Shown in pieces: positions 11,501 to 21,689 of a stretch of 64,000 nt of DNA. How positions within the stretch are numbered: the stretch's first letter is position 1; every line of letters starts with the position of its first letter. Position numbers and translations under genes: made by a program. The DNA comes from Euonymus europaeus (taxonomy: Eukaryota; Streptophyta; Magnoliopsida; Celastrales; Celastraceae), in contig OY756962.1 in NCBI GenBank assembly GCA_963580455.1, forward strand, positions 17,316,001-17,380,000, read 5' to 3'. The notes below the pieces were generated by a model that was not told the DNA's origin, made no database searches, and saw only the letters and a program-made list of their open reading frames with translations.

Positions 11501-11986
11501 AAGTCTGGTAAGATACCTAGCTATTTTCGCCTTTTGGGATCATTCGTTTACATTGATTTTGAGTTTTGAGCTATGGAATGGGTCATTAATTTGAAATAGG
11601 CTACTAGGCCACATGCAAAGGAAAAGAAAAGGCACTATTGGGGGCTCGAGTGTGTTTTACAGGACCTCTGATGCTCAAGTTAGTGTGGGATAGAGTCATT
11701 TATATAAAACGTTTTTCAAGTCAGTTTGGGATAGGGTCATTTATATAAAAAGATTTTTGGATGATAAAATGACTCATGTCTAGTCAACTTGATTGGTGTT
11801 ACATAAATGAAGAATGCCTACCATATAAGATCTCAACTCCTAAGATAAATTCCAAAGCTCAACATATCAGAGACTTTTGATCTGTTAGAGACGTGACGTA
11901 TCCCAAAAGAAGGAGTTTTTTTTCAGTACAAAATAGATTAAATGATAATCCCAATCTTCAGAAGGAGTTATCCTACCAGGTACTCA
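11501..11986. other. non-coding flank with a short direct repeat
   Basis: No gene is recognised. A duplicated phrase, gggatagRgtcatttatata, occurs near 11686 and 11728, about 40 bp apart. The stretch lies between copia A and the solo LTR at 11992 and may be the rest of the copia LTR or its flank. Confidence 0.4.
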
Positions 11987-11991
11987 ACAGA

Positions 11992-14133
11992 TGTGACGCC
12001 CCGATCCGGGCACGCCACGGGCGCCCTCCAGCACCGTCCTAGGCCACTAGTGCGATCATCTGGTAGACCGGAAAATCCAGCGGCATCTCCCCATATATTG
12101 GAGAGTCCCCGCCTGCATCAAAAACGCGCAGCGAGAATTCAATCCATCACACTAGCAACCTAGCCAGGCCTCAGGCCTCAAACACATGCAATCCTGATCT
12201 TAGGGGCCTCAGGCCATCCACTACCAGCATGCACAAACTGATAGTAATAACACATCATCAAATTCATAATATCATATAACCATAAAAATCAAACTCAGCA
12301 TGTTTCATGCACACATCCTCTGGTGCCAAATGGTTATAAGTATATCATGAATAACATCAATACATCAAAATCAAAATATGTGCTAGAGTACATCTCTAAC
12401 ACCCACATCCTACCTAGAGCCATCCATGTCACATCCCGTCCTCACTGATCTGCTCCACCGGTACCTGTACCAGTATCTCCTGTGGGAAGGAATAAAAAGT
12501 AGGGAGTGAGCAAGAAGCTCAGTAGGGTTAAGAGTATATGAGCATATAAAGGCTGAATCCGAACATTAGGCTATGCAACAATATGATATCTACTACATGC
12601 ACGTATACTCAACAATCACATAGAACATCAATCCGGACAATCCCCTCAATGAGCAAACCTCATCGATACCATGGCTCGTTCCATGTAATATTGAACGTGA
12701 GCAAGCTCACCACATCAACTCATCAATATCATGGTCACTAACCATGTCATATTGAATAGGAGCAAGCTCCCCAACATCAAACGCTCTTGGATTACCCGGT
12801 TGCGTGAACCTATCACGCCCGCACCATTCCAGGCAAGGTCCCTCATTAATCGTACCCCTAGTGCGTTACCCTACATGGAGTTCACATGACTTGGTGGTAA
12901 CTCTCATCACCTCGTCATCCCTCCAAGTAGCTTTCAAGAAACCTAAGGAGCACTGGGTCCATACCTGGTTCCCCAATGCAACTCTAATGCGCTTATGCCA
13001 TGACATGCCGAAAAGGTATATATATAAACATCCTACATATATATATACATAGTACCATGATGCATGAATGAAAAATCACATCGTGTCCATAGGTGATGGG
13101 ACACTCACAATGGGGTCATGCAACATCAAGAATCAATTAGGGTTCGTTTCCCCTTAGAAGCAATTAAGGCGGAAACACAAATAAACGACCGATGAGAAAT
13201 CGAAGCGCTCTTTAAAATATTGAAAACCAACGATAGAAAGAATGGTTGGAATCCCCTACCTCGTGTCGAGCAATTCACCCAAAATCCACAATTAGGGTTT
13301 AAAGCCCCGTTTCACCAACCTAACAATTTAACACAATCGAACTCTAATAATCATCCAAAACTACTCAACATATCATAACTAATATGAATTAAATCACTAA
13401 ATTGAGAAAACTTACTTCCTCTCTCTAGGGTTTCCTCTAGAAAACTCCAATCTCAACCCAAGCTCAAATCAACTCCAAATCACAAACCAATCTACATAAA
13501 CATCCAAAATCAACATATAATCCACATATCTAAAGCATAGAACTCATCTCCCTAAGAATCAAACGAATCTAGAAAAACCTAGAAATTCCAAAAATTAAGA
13601 AAAACTTACCAAATCACCCAAATCAAGATTAATCTTCCTTGCTTAGCTTCAATCTCCAAGAATCACCTCAAATACACTTCTCTCTCTAGAATCGTCTCTC
13701 TCTCTCTCTAAAAGTGGGAATACTAAGAAGAATGATGAAACAACCCCGCGTTCCAGAATATGAAATGCGGGTTGCGCCTAGGCGCTACCCCGAGCTCCTA
13801 GGCGCTACCCCGAGCTCCTAGGCGCTATCCCGAGCTCCTAGGCGCTCTGGCCTAATAAAATTTTCCCAAGAGCGCTGCTCTGGGCGCCATCTTGGGCGTG
13901 CAGATTTTCACGCCCAGGTGAGGTGCGCCCAGGCGCCCCTGCGCCTACTCCACTCCCCCTCTCCCACTGGACTGGGCGCGCCCAGTCCGGTTCCTCTTCT
14001 TCTTCTCCCTCTTTGCCTGCCACCCACTGGACTAGGCGCAGCGCCTAGGCGCCCGGAAGGTGCGCCTAGTCCAGTTTCTGAATTCTTGAAACAACACAAA
14101 AATTTCACCAAATTTTTGGGTCGGGGTTTCACA
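11992..14133 (-). mobile_element. solo LTR of the Tekay-type family
   Basis: Begins TGTGACGCCCCGATCCGG and ends GGGTCGGGGTTTCACA on the plus strand, the inverse of the Tekay-type LTR. The flanks ACAGA (11987-11991) and ACACA (14134-14138) are a 5-bp target duplicate with one mismatch. It has no internal region. Conserved LTR segments match the copies at 5238, 27640 and 61594 along most of their length. The palindrome-rich module of the ctaggcgc type is at 13774-14075. Confidence 0.85.
13774..14075 (-). repeat. GC-rich palindromic module in the LTR (ctaggcgc type)
   Basis: A 20-bp unit cctaggcgctaccccgagct is repeated three times plus a partial (about 13778-13846). A perfect 20-bp palindrome, ggactgggcgcgcccagtcc, lies at 13969-13988. 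A hairpin with perfect 15-bp arms, actggactaggcgca (14026-14040) and tgcgcctagtccagt (14061-14075), has gcgcctaggcgc in its loop. This is an island of high GC in AT-rich DNA, 60-360 bp inside the LTR start. Confidence 0.85.
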
Positions 14134-14138
14134 ACACA

Positions 14139-14827
14139 CATATAAGTAAGACCAAGGTTGACCTAAGGTACGCACACCTGAATACATACTTGATCTCTAA
14201 ATTCTTTCATAAGAAAAACCCTTGACTTGGGCAACGGAGTATAAACGAGCCAAGAAGGGCTAAAGTTTTGCCTCTAACGTGTGGATAGAAAATATTTTTC
14301 GCATCCTCAAATATATATATATATATGTATATATATAGCATGATAATAGAAATCATAGTTTTTATCATCAGAAACTTATTTAAAAATAGTGTGGACCATA
14401 AAATATGTGTCAAGCTAAGATGCCACCTGACTACAAAGAAGAGATGGACACCTGGAGGGTGGAGCACAAGACGTGTTAGGAGTGTGATACATAACATGAA
14501 TAACCTCATCCCTCCTTTGGAGATGATCATGATCTCTTCAACTCTACTTCAAAATTTGAGTGGAACCGCTATTCAAAATTCAAATGGTGATTGCACACAT
14601 GATGCGAGGAGAGGAAGTAGGAGAACGGTTACTTGATTGTATTATAAATAGCACCACTTGTAACCATTTGAAGAATAACAAGAAATACAAACTCTACCCG
14701 TGGACGTAGGCATTCCTGCCGAACCACCTACATTCTTTATGTGCTCTTCTTCTTTGATCATTTAATTCCCTACCTGTGCCCATACAACCCAAGAACCATC
14801 ACGCCAGTGCGAGTTTTGGCATCAACA
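14139..14827 (+). mobile_element. 3' part of a Tat-type LTR, copy 1
   Basis: Ends gtgcgagttttggcatcaaca, directly followed by attggcgccatctgtggg, a primer-binding site of the kind seen in Tat-type Ty3/gypsy elements. A TATA box lies at 14643 and the spacing from it to the LTR end suits R and U5. The phrase cttgacttgggcaacggag upstream also fits such LTRs. The 5' limit is not clear because a solo LTR inserted just to the left. From 14419 on it is duplicated at 34045. Confidence 0.65.
14643..14650 (+). promoter_or_regulatory. TATA box of Tat LTR copy 1
   Basis: TATAAATA lies within a stretch conserved in both copies (ctataaatagcaccacttg-like), about 180 bp before the LTR end, as expected of an LTR promoter. 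Confidence 0.65.
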
Positions 14828-14828
14828 A

Positions 14829-14846
14829 TTGGCGCCATCTGTGGGA
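14829..14846 (+). other. primer-binding site of Tat element copy 1
   Basis: ttggcgccatctgtggga follows the LTR end catcaaca by one base. The other copy at 34458 has two changes (ttggcaccatttgtggga). It marks the start of the internal region. Confidence 0.65.
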
Positions 14847-14877
14847 AACGTTCATTTGGTTTCTTGAGGTTTCTACC

Positions 14878-15338
14878 ATGGTTGAGGTTAAAGCGGAAGA
14901 TTCCAAGAGGGAGAAGGTACAGCTACCCCTAGAAGATGAGGTTGTTGGCAATCAAGATGTCAATAAGGTCTCCTAGGAAAAGAAGAATGAGACGGTGTTG
15001 CGCTAGAAAGAGGAAGAGCTAAGGAGGTTGAGGGAGTAGTTGCACGCATTAAAGAACAAAGGAAAACATTTGGCAAGTGTCATCCAGTGCCCGGAGGAGA
15101 GTCGACAACTGAAGGAGGAGACCAAGAGTACTGGTAGGTCTCACCATCGAAGAAGTCCTTCTCCAAAATGAAGGTGAAGGCGCTTATTGGCTTCTAAGAG
15201 ATATGATCTCTCCTCATCCCCCAAAGGTAGGAGGCGATCACCTACCCTTGTACAACCAAGCACAGGTCCCCCTCCAGCAGTGGTGAAAGGCGACCAGGAA
15301 GGGGTAGTGGTAGGAGCACTGGAGAGGCCATGTGGAGT
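14878..15338 (+). pseudogene. gag start of a Tat-type element, copy 1
   Basis: An ATG at 14878, shortly after the primer-binding site, opens a reading frame of 32 codons (MVEVKAEDSKREKV...) that ends at TAG 14974. The frame then continues with further stops through a charged, probably coiled-coil stretch (EEELRRLRE) and a Ser/Arg-rich stretch. It looks like the N-terminal part of a gag gene of which the rest was lost: at 15339 the sequence passes straight into the LTR start of the LARD family. A second copy at 34507 has its first stop at the equivalent codon. Gag identity rests on position and composition only. Confidence 0.5.
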
Positions 15339-15463
15339 TGTAATACACCGATCATTTAAATAGTCTGTGTAAGACATGGGAAGGTGGACTATATTATTTA
15401 TAATTATTTTCCCATGTGTGTGTGGAACATAAGTGAGGAAATGATTAATTATTTGTTGATATA
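15339..15463 (+). mobile_element. LARD-family LTR start inside the duplicated unit, first piece
   Basis: TGTAATACACCGATC begins an LTR that matches the start of the LTR at 34964 (TGCAATACCCCGATC). It breaks at the ATATA target site (15459-15463), where the large minus-strand element inserted, and continues at 33880-34044. Confidence 0.7.
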
Positions 15464-17346
15464 TGTAATGCCCCGACCCATGACGCCCAATAACACTAAT
15501 AAATCCAACACATGACAATAACACTATTAATGGGTCATTTTTTAGTCCATCAATATTTGGATAACAACGTCATACTTTAATCAAATTTATCTAAAACCTA
15601 AGATCTAACAACTTGATTTAAACATAAAACTCACAATAAAGTATATTAAATATGACTCAGTCTCTGTCACACGAGCATCATCCTCACGGATCCGCACGCT
15701 CACCATCAACTGTTAAATCAGCAAAATCACCAAAGAAATCAACACCTGCATCACGGAACATAGTAAGTCGAGGCCCAGCAAGTAATACTTATGCATGAAT
15801 GCACGTGAACATCATCTTCAAAACAACAATCAGTCATTTAAATCATTTTTTTAGTACTCGGGCCCTTAACCTAGGTAAATTGCTACAGAGCAACCGGTCG
15901 GGGTTTTCATATTCTGCCCTACCATAGAGCACATTCAGTTAACATCTGAATCCTTTATTCATTTTCATTTTCTTTTATTTAGCAGTCTCATAAACCTTCC
16001 TCTTTCCAGTACACTCTCCCTGTAGCAGTAATATCTGGTTCGTAAAAACACTTTTTCCTTAAACTGAACTTTTTCTTTTCATGTAATGCAATGCATCGTG
16101 CTTATGAACAATATTTAATGCATCAGAAAATCATATGTAACACCTCACTTTCAAGAACATCAAAACCATCGCCATATTAGTCTCATCACCATATTCAGTC
16201 CACGCATATAACTGTACACATGGCATACTACAGAAAAATACAAATACAGTTATGTCGTTCAATCACGGTAACCAAACATAACTTTAAATACAATTATAAC
16301 ATAAATAATCATTCATATCAAAATTCACATATAACTCGTCATAGGATCCCGACTGAATACATATCAATAGTCAAACCAATTACATAGACAATAACACATA
16401 CAATTCATAAATTTCATGGTTCCACAATACAGTTGAGTATTACTTACCTTAGCGTGTCTCAATGAATCCCATAAATTCAACTAGAAAAGTCTGTTTCCTG
16501 AAATCCATAATGTATTAATATTTATTTAAATAAATTCATCTTAATTTGCATACGGGTCAAATGGTCAACCTGGTCAATTATGGCCCAAACATCCAACCGG
16601 GTTGAGTCAACCCGGTTGGGATTTTCTTCCCACCTAAGCGGGTCAACAGACCCACCAAATCTTGAAACCGGTTGTCGCCGATAAGGGGTCGGTGAGGTTC
16701 ACGATTTCCACGGTTAGGTAGAGCTCGACACGGGTAATCTTCCTGTGGTCGTCATTCTATGAGCGGTGGCCGGAGGAGGGAGAATCGACGCTTCAAAGTC
16801 ACGGCGCCACACCCTTCACCTCCTTTGTTGACCGCCCGTCTCATCTCCGATTCGTCCGAAATTGGCACGGATGATTTCGTCTCGTCCTTCCCGTCCTTTT
16901 CGTGCTGCTAGCTGCTCGATCCGTTGCCGGATCAAGAATCCCGATTTTCGTCTGCCGCCCCCTCCTCTTCTTCCGGCACTCCATTCCTTTTCCTTTTTTT
17001 TTATTTTCTTTTAGGCTTTCTTGGTTCCCGTGCATGTATATATATATTTACATCATTTAATTTACTCTTTTACCGTTTTGCCCTTACCCTTCTCCTTAAT
17101 TACACCAAATACCACTATGTATTTACAATGTTGCCATTATCTTACTTACTATATATTTTTGTATTTAACTTCGAAAAATCATATTAATTTCATTTTAACC
17201 TCGTTTCTAACAATTCTTGCGCCCATAATTTTTAATCCCACTCTAGAATTTATGAAAAATATTTCAATTAAGTTTAGATCACACATGACATCACTTATCT
17301 TACCACATCTACCACTACATGTTATTCTAAGGTTCGGGGTGTTACA
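15464..17346 (-). mobile_element. 3' LTR of the LARD element
   Basis: Plus strand: begins TGTAATGCCCCGACCC and ends GGTTCGGGGTGTTACA; 1883 bp. Compared with the 5' LTR it lacks about 110 bp just inside its right-hand (3') end, after gacgcccaa, and differs by scattered substitutions. Open frames in it (for example 17021-17482) recur in the other LTR but lie antisense to the element and are rich in Ile/Leu/Phe; I do not count them as genes. Confidence 0.85.
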
Positions 17347-17515
17347 GTCTCCCCTCCTTATAAAAATTTCATTCTCGAAATTGCTTACAAAAATTATTTT
17401 GATTATTCGACGTTCACCACCTCCTCACATTGCAATCATATCACATTTCCAAAGAAGTACGTACCTACATAAGACATATTAAATTAATAATTATTCGGAG
17501 TGTTACAATCCCCCA
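17347..17515 (-). other. doubled polypurine tract / LTR-start signal of the LARD element
   Basis: Read on the minus strand, ataaggaggggagac precedes the true LTR start TGTAACACCCCG at 17346. A second, similar unit, aataaggatgggggat followed by TGTAACACTCCG, lies about 163 bp further inside (junction at about 17509). The same doubled structure borders the solo LTR at 8005-9962, where the outer start is the actual end of the insertion. Confidence 0.7.
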
Positions 17516-17623
17516 TCCTTATTGAAGTTTCATCTAACTTTTTCAAACATCGTAATATCCACCATATGTTCTAAAATATAAAATCAGTAATATCTAGACC
17601 CATTTATATTTACAGGGATTGTC

Positions 17624-19821
17624 TGTGAAACCCCGACCCAAAACTTTAGGTTTAAGTCAAATTACGGATGATCAATGAGGTACGGAATCAGGAAAAAAAT
17701 TGTTTTTGAGCTTGGTTCGTTAAATGGGTCATAACTTTTAGCACAAATGTCCGTTTCGGGCCCATAATATATCAAATCGCAACTAAGACCGAGACGGAGT
17801 TGAAAAATTAGGGCCACACGCCTAGGCGGGCACCTAGATAGTGTGCGCCTAGGCGTGTGCAACAGTGTGCACAAGGCAGTATGTCATGGGAAACTAGTTA
17901 GGCCAGAGCGCCTAGGCACCCAGAGTAGCGCCTACGCGCAACCCGAGCTTTCAAAATAGGCTCCAGCGAGCCTTTAGAGGAATTTTTGGTTTGTTTCAGT
18001 CCTAGGCTTAGAGAGAGCGACGATTTTAGAGAGAGTAAGAATTTCTAGCAAGGATTCAACCTAATTCTTAAGGATTCATGACGATTGGAGTGCTATATTG
18101 AAGATTCAAGCTAGGTTTGAAGATTTTGGTAAGTTTTTTCCAAGTTTTGAAATTCTAGGTTTTCTTTAGATCTATCATGATTCTTTTAGAGTTTGATTGT
18201 AGGGTTTACATATGTTGTTCTTAGGGTAATTTAAGGTTGTTTCATAGGTTTCAATCCTTGGTTTAGGTTGAGTTCGATTATTGGACAAATTTGGAGGAAT
18301 TTGAGAATTCTAGAGAGAGAAGGTTAGTATCTCTTGGATTTTGTATTGGAATTGTTATTGTTATGATAAATGTGTGTTATTAACATGTATATATGGATTG
18401 GAATGATGAAATATGGTTAGGTTGGTGAAAGGGGGATTTAAACCCTAATTCTTAGAATTTGGAATTGTGTGTTGTGCTCAACTTGAGGTAGGGGATTTCT
18501 TGACCCTTTCTTACTTCAATATCGTGCGTTGATTCTAAAATTTTGGTTCGAATTCTCATTGGTCTCTTTGTTTGTGTTCTTGCCTTATCGTGCCTAAGGA
18601 AGAACGAACCTAGGGTTTATTTATATATTCTTCTAAATGTAGATTGCATTGCCCAATTACATGTTCAATCATCCCTTGAGCATGTTTTGAATCTTGTCAT
18701 GCATCATTACTAGTTGTATATATATATAGGTTGATATATATGTGTATTTGGCATGGCACGAGCATTAATGCATTAGAGCTTGCACGGGATGCTCGGGTAT
18801 GGACTCGGGATACCATAGGTTACTTGAAAGTCACATGGGAGGATGGTTACGTGTCAAGGCATGGGCACGGATCATATGAGGCAACACACTTAAGGTGTGG
18901 GTGTGACGGGGTTCACACAACCGGGTAGAATCTTCGCGGGTGTAATGTGAATGATGATTGCGCTCTCATTCATGATGGTTGGGAACCATGTAGTGCATTT
19001 GATGTTTGGTCAATCCATAGTTGAAGACTAGTGGATTGATGAATGTGTTTTAACTGAAAGGAATACCCGGACTATTGGTTGTGTTATTTGACATGTGCAT
19101 AGAAGAGAACATATTGATGCATTATCTTTTCTTTAATAACCGTCATGTTGCTTGTTTTACTCTTTACCCCTACTGAGCTTCTAGGTCACCCTTTATTTTC
19201 TTCCTCCCTACAGGTGAGACTGGTACTAGTGCTAGAGGTGCGGATCAGTAGAGAGGACGTTGTGGCATGGATGGCTCTTGGAGAGGGTGTAGGTTTGGGA
19301 TTAGAGTCTTAAACCTTTTAATAGAAATATTTGTATGAAATGATTCCCTGTGTGATATCTTGACTGCGTGACATGGTAAGGTGTGGATTACAGACGGTTA
19401 GAAGGTTATTCTATTGATGTGGGACTTTTGAATCGGGTATGGACATTTAGTCCTGTTTATTGGTTGTGTGGAATCATTGTGATGTATGAATTATGAATTC
19501 AGTTTCTGCATGCTGCTAGATAGCCTGAGGCCATAGGTTGTGAATTTGCATGCTGTTGGAAGGCCTGAGGCCATAGGTTGTGAATTTGCCTGCTATTAGA
19601 TGGCCAGAGGCCTTGCTAGGTTGGGATGTGATTATATGATGTTATGTTGCGTTTAATCAGGTGGGCATTACCCGAATTACGAGGAGATGCTGCCGGATTT
19701 TTGTTGGAAGATTTAACTTAGTTAGACGAACTAGAGTTAAATCCTCGTGTTGTGAATCAAATTGATAACCTAGGACGGTGCGGTGAGCACCACGTAACGT
19801 TCCCGAAATTGGGGCGTTACA
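17624..19821 (+). mobile_element. 5' LTR of Tekay element 1
   Basis: TGTGAAACCCCGACCC...GGGGCGTTACA. The palindromic ctaggcg module lies at about 17815-17945, followed by GA-rich sequence (agagagag) and a likely leader. Near the 3' end a 40-bp unit (catgctg...cctgaggccataggttgtga) is present three times from 19506; the 3' LTR has two. Confidence 0.92.
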
Positions 19822-19823
19822 AT

Positions 19824-19835
19824 TTGGTATCGGAG
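19824..19835 (+). other. primer-binding site of Tekay element 1
   Basis: ttggtatcggag lies two bases after the LTR end; it differs by one base from the usual plant Met-initiator type TTGGTATCAGAG. It is used to prime minus-strand DNA synthesis. Confidence 0.85.
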
Positions 19836-19928
19836 GGAGGTTAGATTAAAGACCTTGGTATGGGTCTGGGATGTGAGGGGGGTATGTTAGTGTTGTCTCC
19901 AAGCCATGCCACGAGCTCTATTGATCCG

Positions 19929-19999
19929 GTATGTTTCTTTTTCCCTTGTAAATCCTCAATTGAGCTATTTGTTAATAGTATTATCTACGTGCCGTGCAG
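19929..19999 (+). other. intron-like segment in front of gag
   Basis: The stretch begins GTATGTTTC after gatccg and ends GTGCAG immediately before the gag ATG at 20000, with a pyrimidine-rich beginning; 71 bp. Similar stretches with matching borders occur in the element at 52496 (about 54632-54703) and in the old minus-strand copy (about 59346-59430). A short upstream ATG (catgccacgagc at about 19908) could be joined to gag if spliced. Splicing is inferred, not shown. Confidence 0.35.
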
Positions 20000-21165
20000 A
20001 TGAATACTTGTACGACTATGAGGTCTACGCCTACCGATGAGACACCTAGGGTGGGGGTGGGCGTGCTACTACCCGGAGAGGTCTGGGTAGGGGACATAGT
20101 GCTAATGCAATGCGCGCTCCTAGGCGTGCAACGAGTACTCAAGAATCTGTACCTGAGGAGGCTAGAGAGAGGACCCCAGAGGTTCCACTGGGACAGGTAG
20201 TGGGGACTGAGGGAGTTACAGTGACTGTCGGTAATACCGTAGCGGTACCACCGATGACTTTACAGGAACTCACGAGAATTGTGATGAACCTGGTTCAAGT
20301 GGTTCAGTCACAAGTGATTAGACTTGCAGAGGTTCGCACATAGGAGCTTACACATACACCTCCTCCTACATTAGGAGCGGGTGCTGAGGTGGAGGCATAT
20401 CCGAGGCCGAGTAGAGGTATCTATGAGGTTGATTAGTTGAGGAGAACTACTCCTCCCACGTTCTTCGGAGATGGAGAGGGGACAAAAGCTGAAGAATGGC
20501 TGAAGCAAATGAGTGATAGATTAGATACGTTGGAGATACCCGACAGTAGAAGGGTGAGGCTGGTCTACTTCTATCTGAGTGGATCAGCACATGAATGGTG
20601 GAGTGCACTTGATGAGGGGAAGAATGACCTCTCATAGGCATCATTTGAAGACTTATTCATGCAGAAGTTTGTTCCGAGGCCTTTTCAGACGGAGAGGGCC
20701 AAGAAGTTCCTAGAGCTGATACAGACACGGGAGATGATGGTGGCACAGTACACCAAACAGTTTGAGATGCTCTATCAGTTTGGGAAGCAGTTTGCCCCGA
20801 CCGATGAGAGTAAGGCTATGAGATATCGTAGTGGGCTACTTCCGAGCCTTGGTAGGATGGTGTTGGCTACTAGGGTGAAGAGGTATGCCGAGACGGTGGA
20901 GATGGCATTAGAGTTTGAGCAAAGTGAGAAGGAAAAAGCTCAGCGGAGTGTACTAACTTCCGGGGGCTTCAGTAACAAGTATCAGAGGACCGATTCCTAC
21001 TCACAGAAAGGGGATCAAGGCAAGGGTCCTAGGGCACAAGGGGGCAAGATGACTTGTTTCAGGTGTGGGAAAGAGGGGCACAAGCAAAATCAGTGCAGAT
21101 CTACTGGGATCAAGTGCTTTGGGTGTGGCAAGATTGGCCACAAGAAAAGTGAGTGTCGACTGGAT
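20000..21165 (+). pseudogene. gag polyprotein of Tekay element 1, broken
   Basis: Capsid-type gag: an Arg/Gly-rich N-terminus, a coiled region (MTLQELTRIVMNLVQVV), the conserved core (AEEWLKQM...LDTLEIPDSRRV...SGSAHEWW...FEDLFMQKFVP...FLELIQ...YTKQFEMLYQFGKQF) and two CCHC zinc knuckles, CFRCGKEGHKQNQC and CFGCGKIGHKKSEC. Gag would form the particle and bind RNA. The frame shifts between 20000 and 20110; in-frame stops TAG lie at 20341, 20434 and 20635. The one at 20434 looks like CAG to TAG by comparison with the minus-strand copy. A further frameshift near 21165 separates gag from protease. Confidence 0.92.
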
Positions 21166-21689
21166 TACCAGCTCCAGCATCGGTTCCATCTCTCCCATCT
21201 ATTGTTCCATTTGGGGGGAGGGGGCGCGGTGGCTGTAGGTAGCAGCAGCAGCAGACTCCGCAGCTGCAGACAGCTATTACTCAGACAAGGATGTTTGCTA
21301 TCAGGCATCAAGAGGCACCAGAGCATCTGAACTTCATTGGAGGTACTTTTCTTGATTCGAATTGTTTGGCGAGAGTGTCGTTTGATTCTGGGGCCACAAC
21401 ATCATTCATCACTAGTGCCTTTGCACGTTCACTTGGGTTAGAGGTTTCGCCAATAAGGCCCATGTTCATGGTGACTTCGCCGATGGGGTATTTCCATCCG
21501 TTGGAGGGGATAGCCTTTGGTTGTGAGTGTCGATTTGGAGAAGTGGTCTTAAAGGCCGACTTCTATGTGATGGATTTCAAGGAGTTTGATGTGATCCTTG
21601 GAGTTGATTGGTTGACAAAGTACCATGGGTTGTTGGATTTTTGGGGGAGAAAAATCACACTCAGGGTACCCGAGGGTGGAGTGATATAG
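21166..21689 (+). pseudogene. aspartic protease region of Tekay element 1
   Basis: After a Gln-rich linker the protease shows NFIGGTFLD...ARVSFDSGATTSFIT with the DSGA active-site motif at about 21385-21396 and the C-terminal flap-like phrase FDVILGVDWLTKYHG. The linker has a TAG at about 21239 within a CAG run. The reading frame ends at TAG 21687 and the RT continues in the same frame, as expected of a single pol polyprotein. Confidence 0.9.

Noticed and set aside
13838..14145. Pro/Arg/Gly-rich open frames on both strands
   Set aside because: They are products of the GC-rich palindromic LTR module, open on both strands because of its composition.
14285..14340. tRNA or structured RNA at AT-dinucleotide runs
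   Set aside because: Simple (at)n microsatellite; no cloverleaf or conserved box motifs. I found no convincing tRNA elsewhere in the window either.
17021..17482. 153-codon open frame, with a relative at 33399-33893
   Set aside because: Both are the same part of the two LTRs of one element, antisense to it, rich in Ile/Leu/Phe with no domain; conservation is explained by LTR identity.
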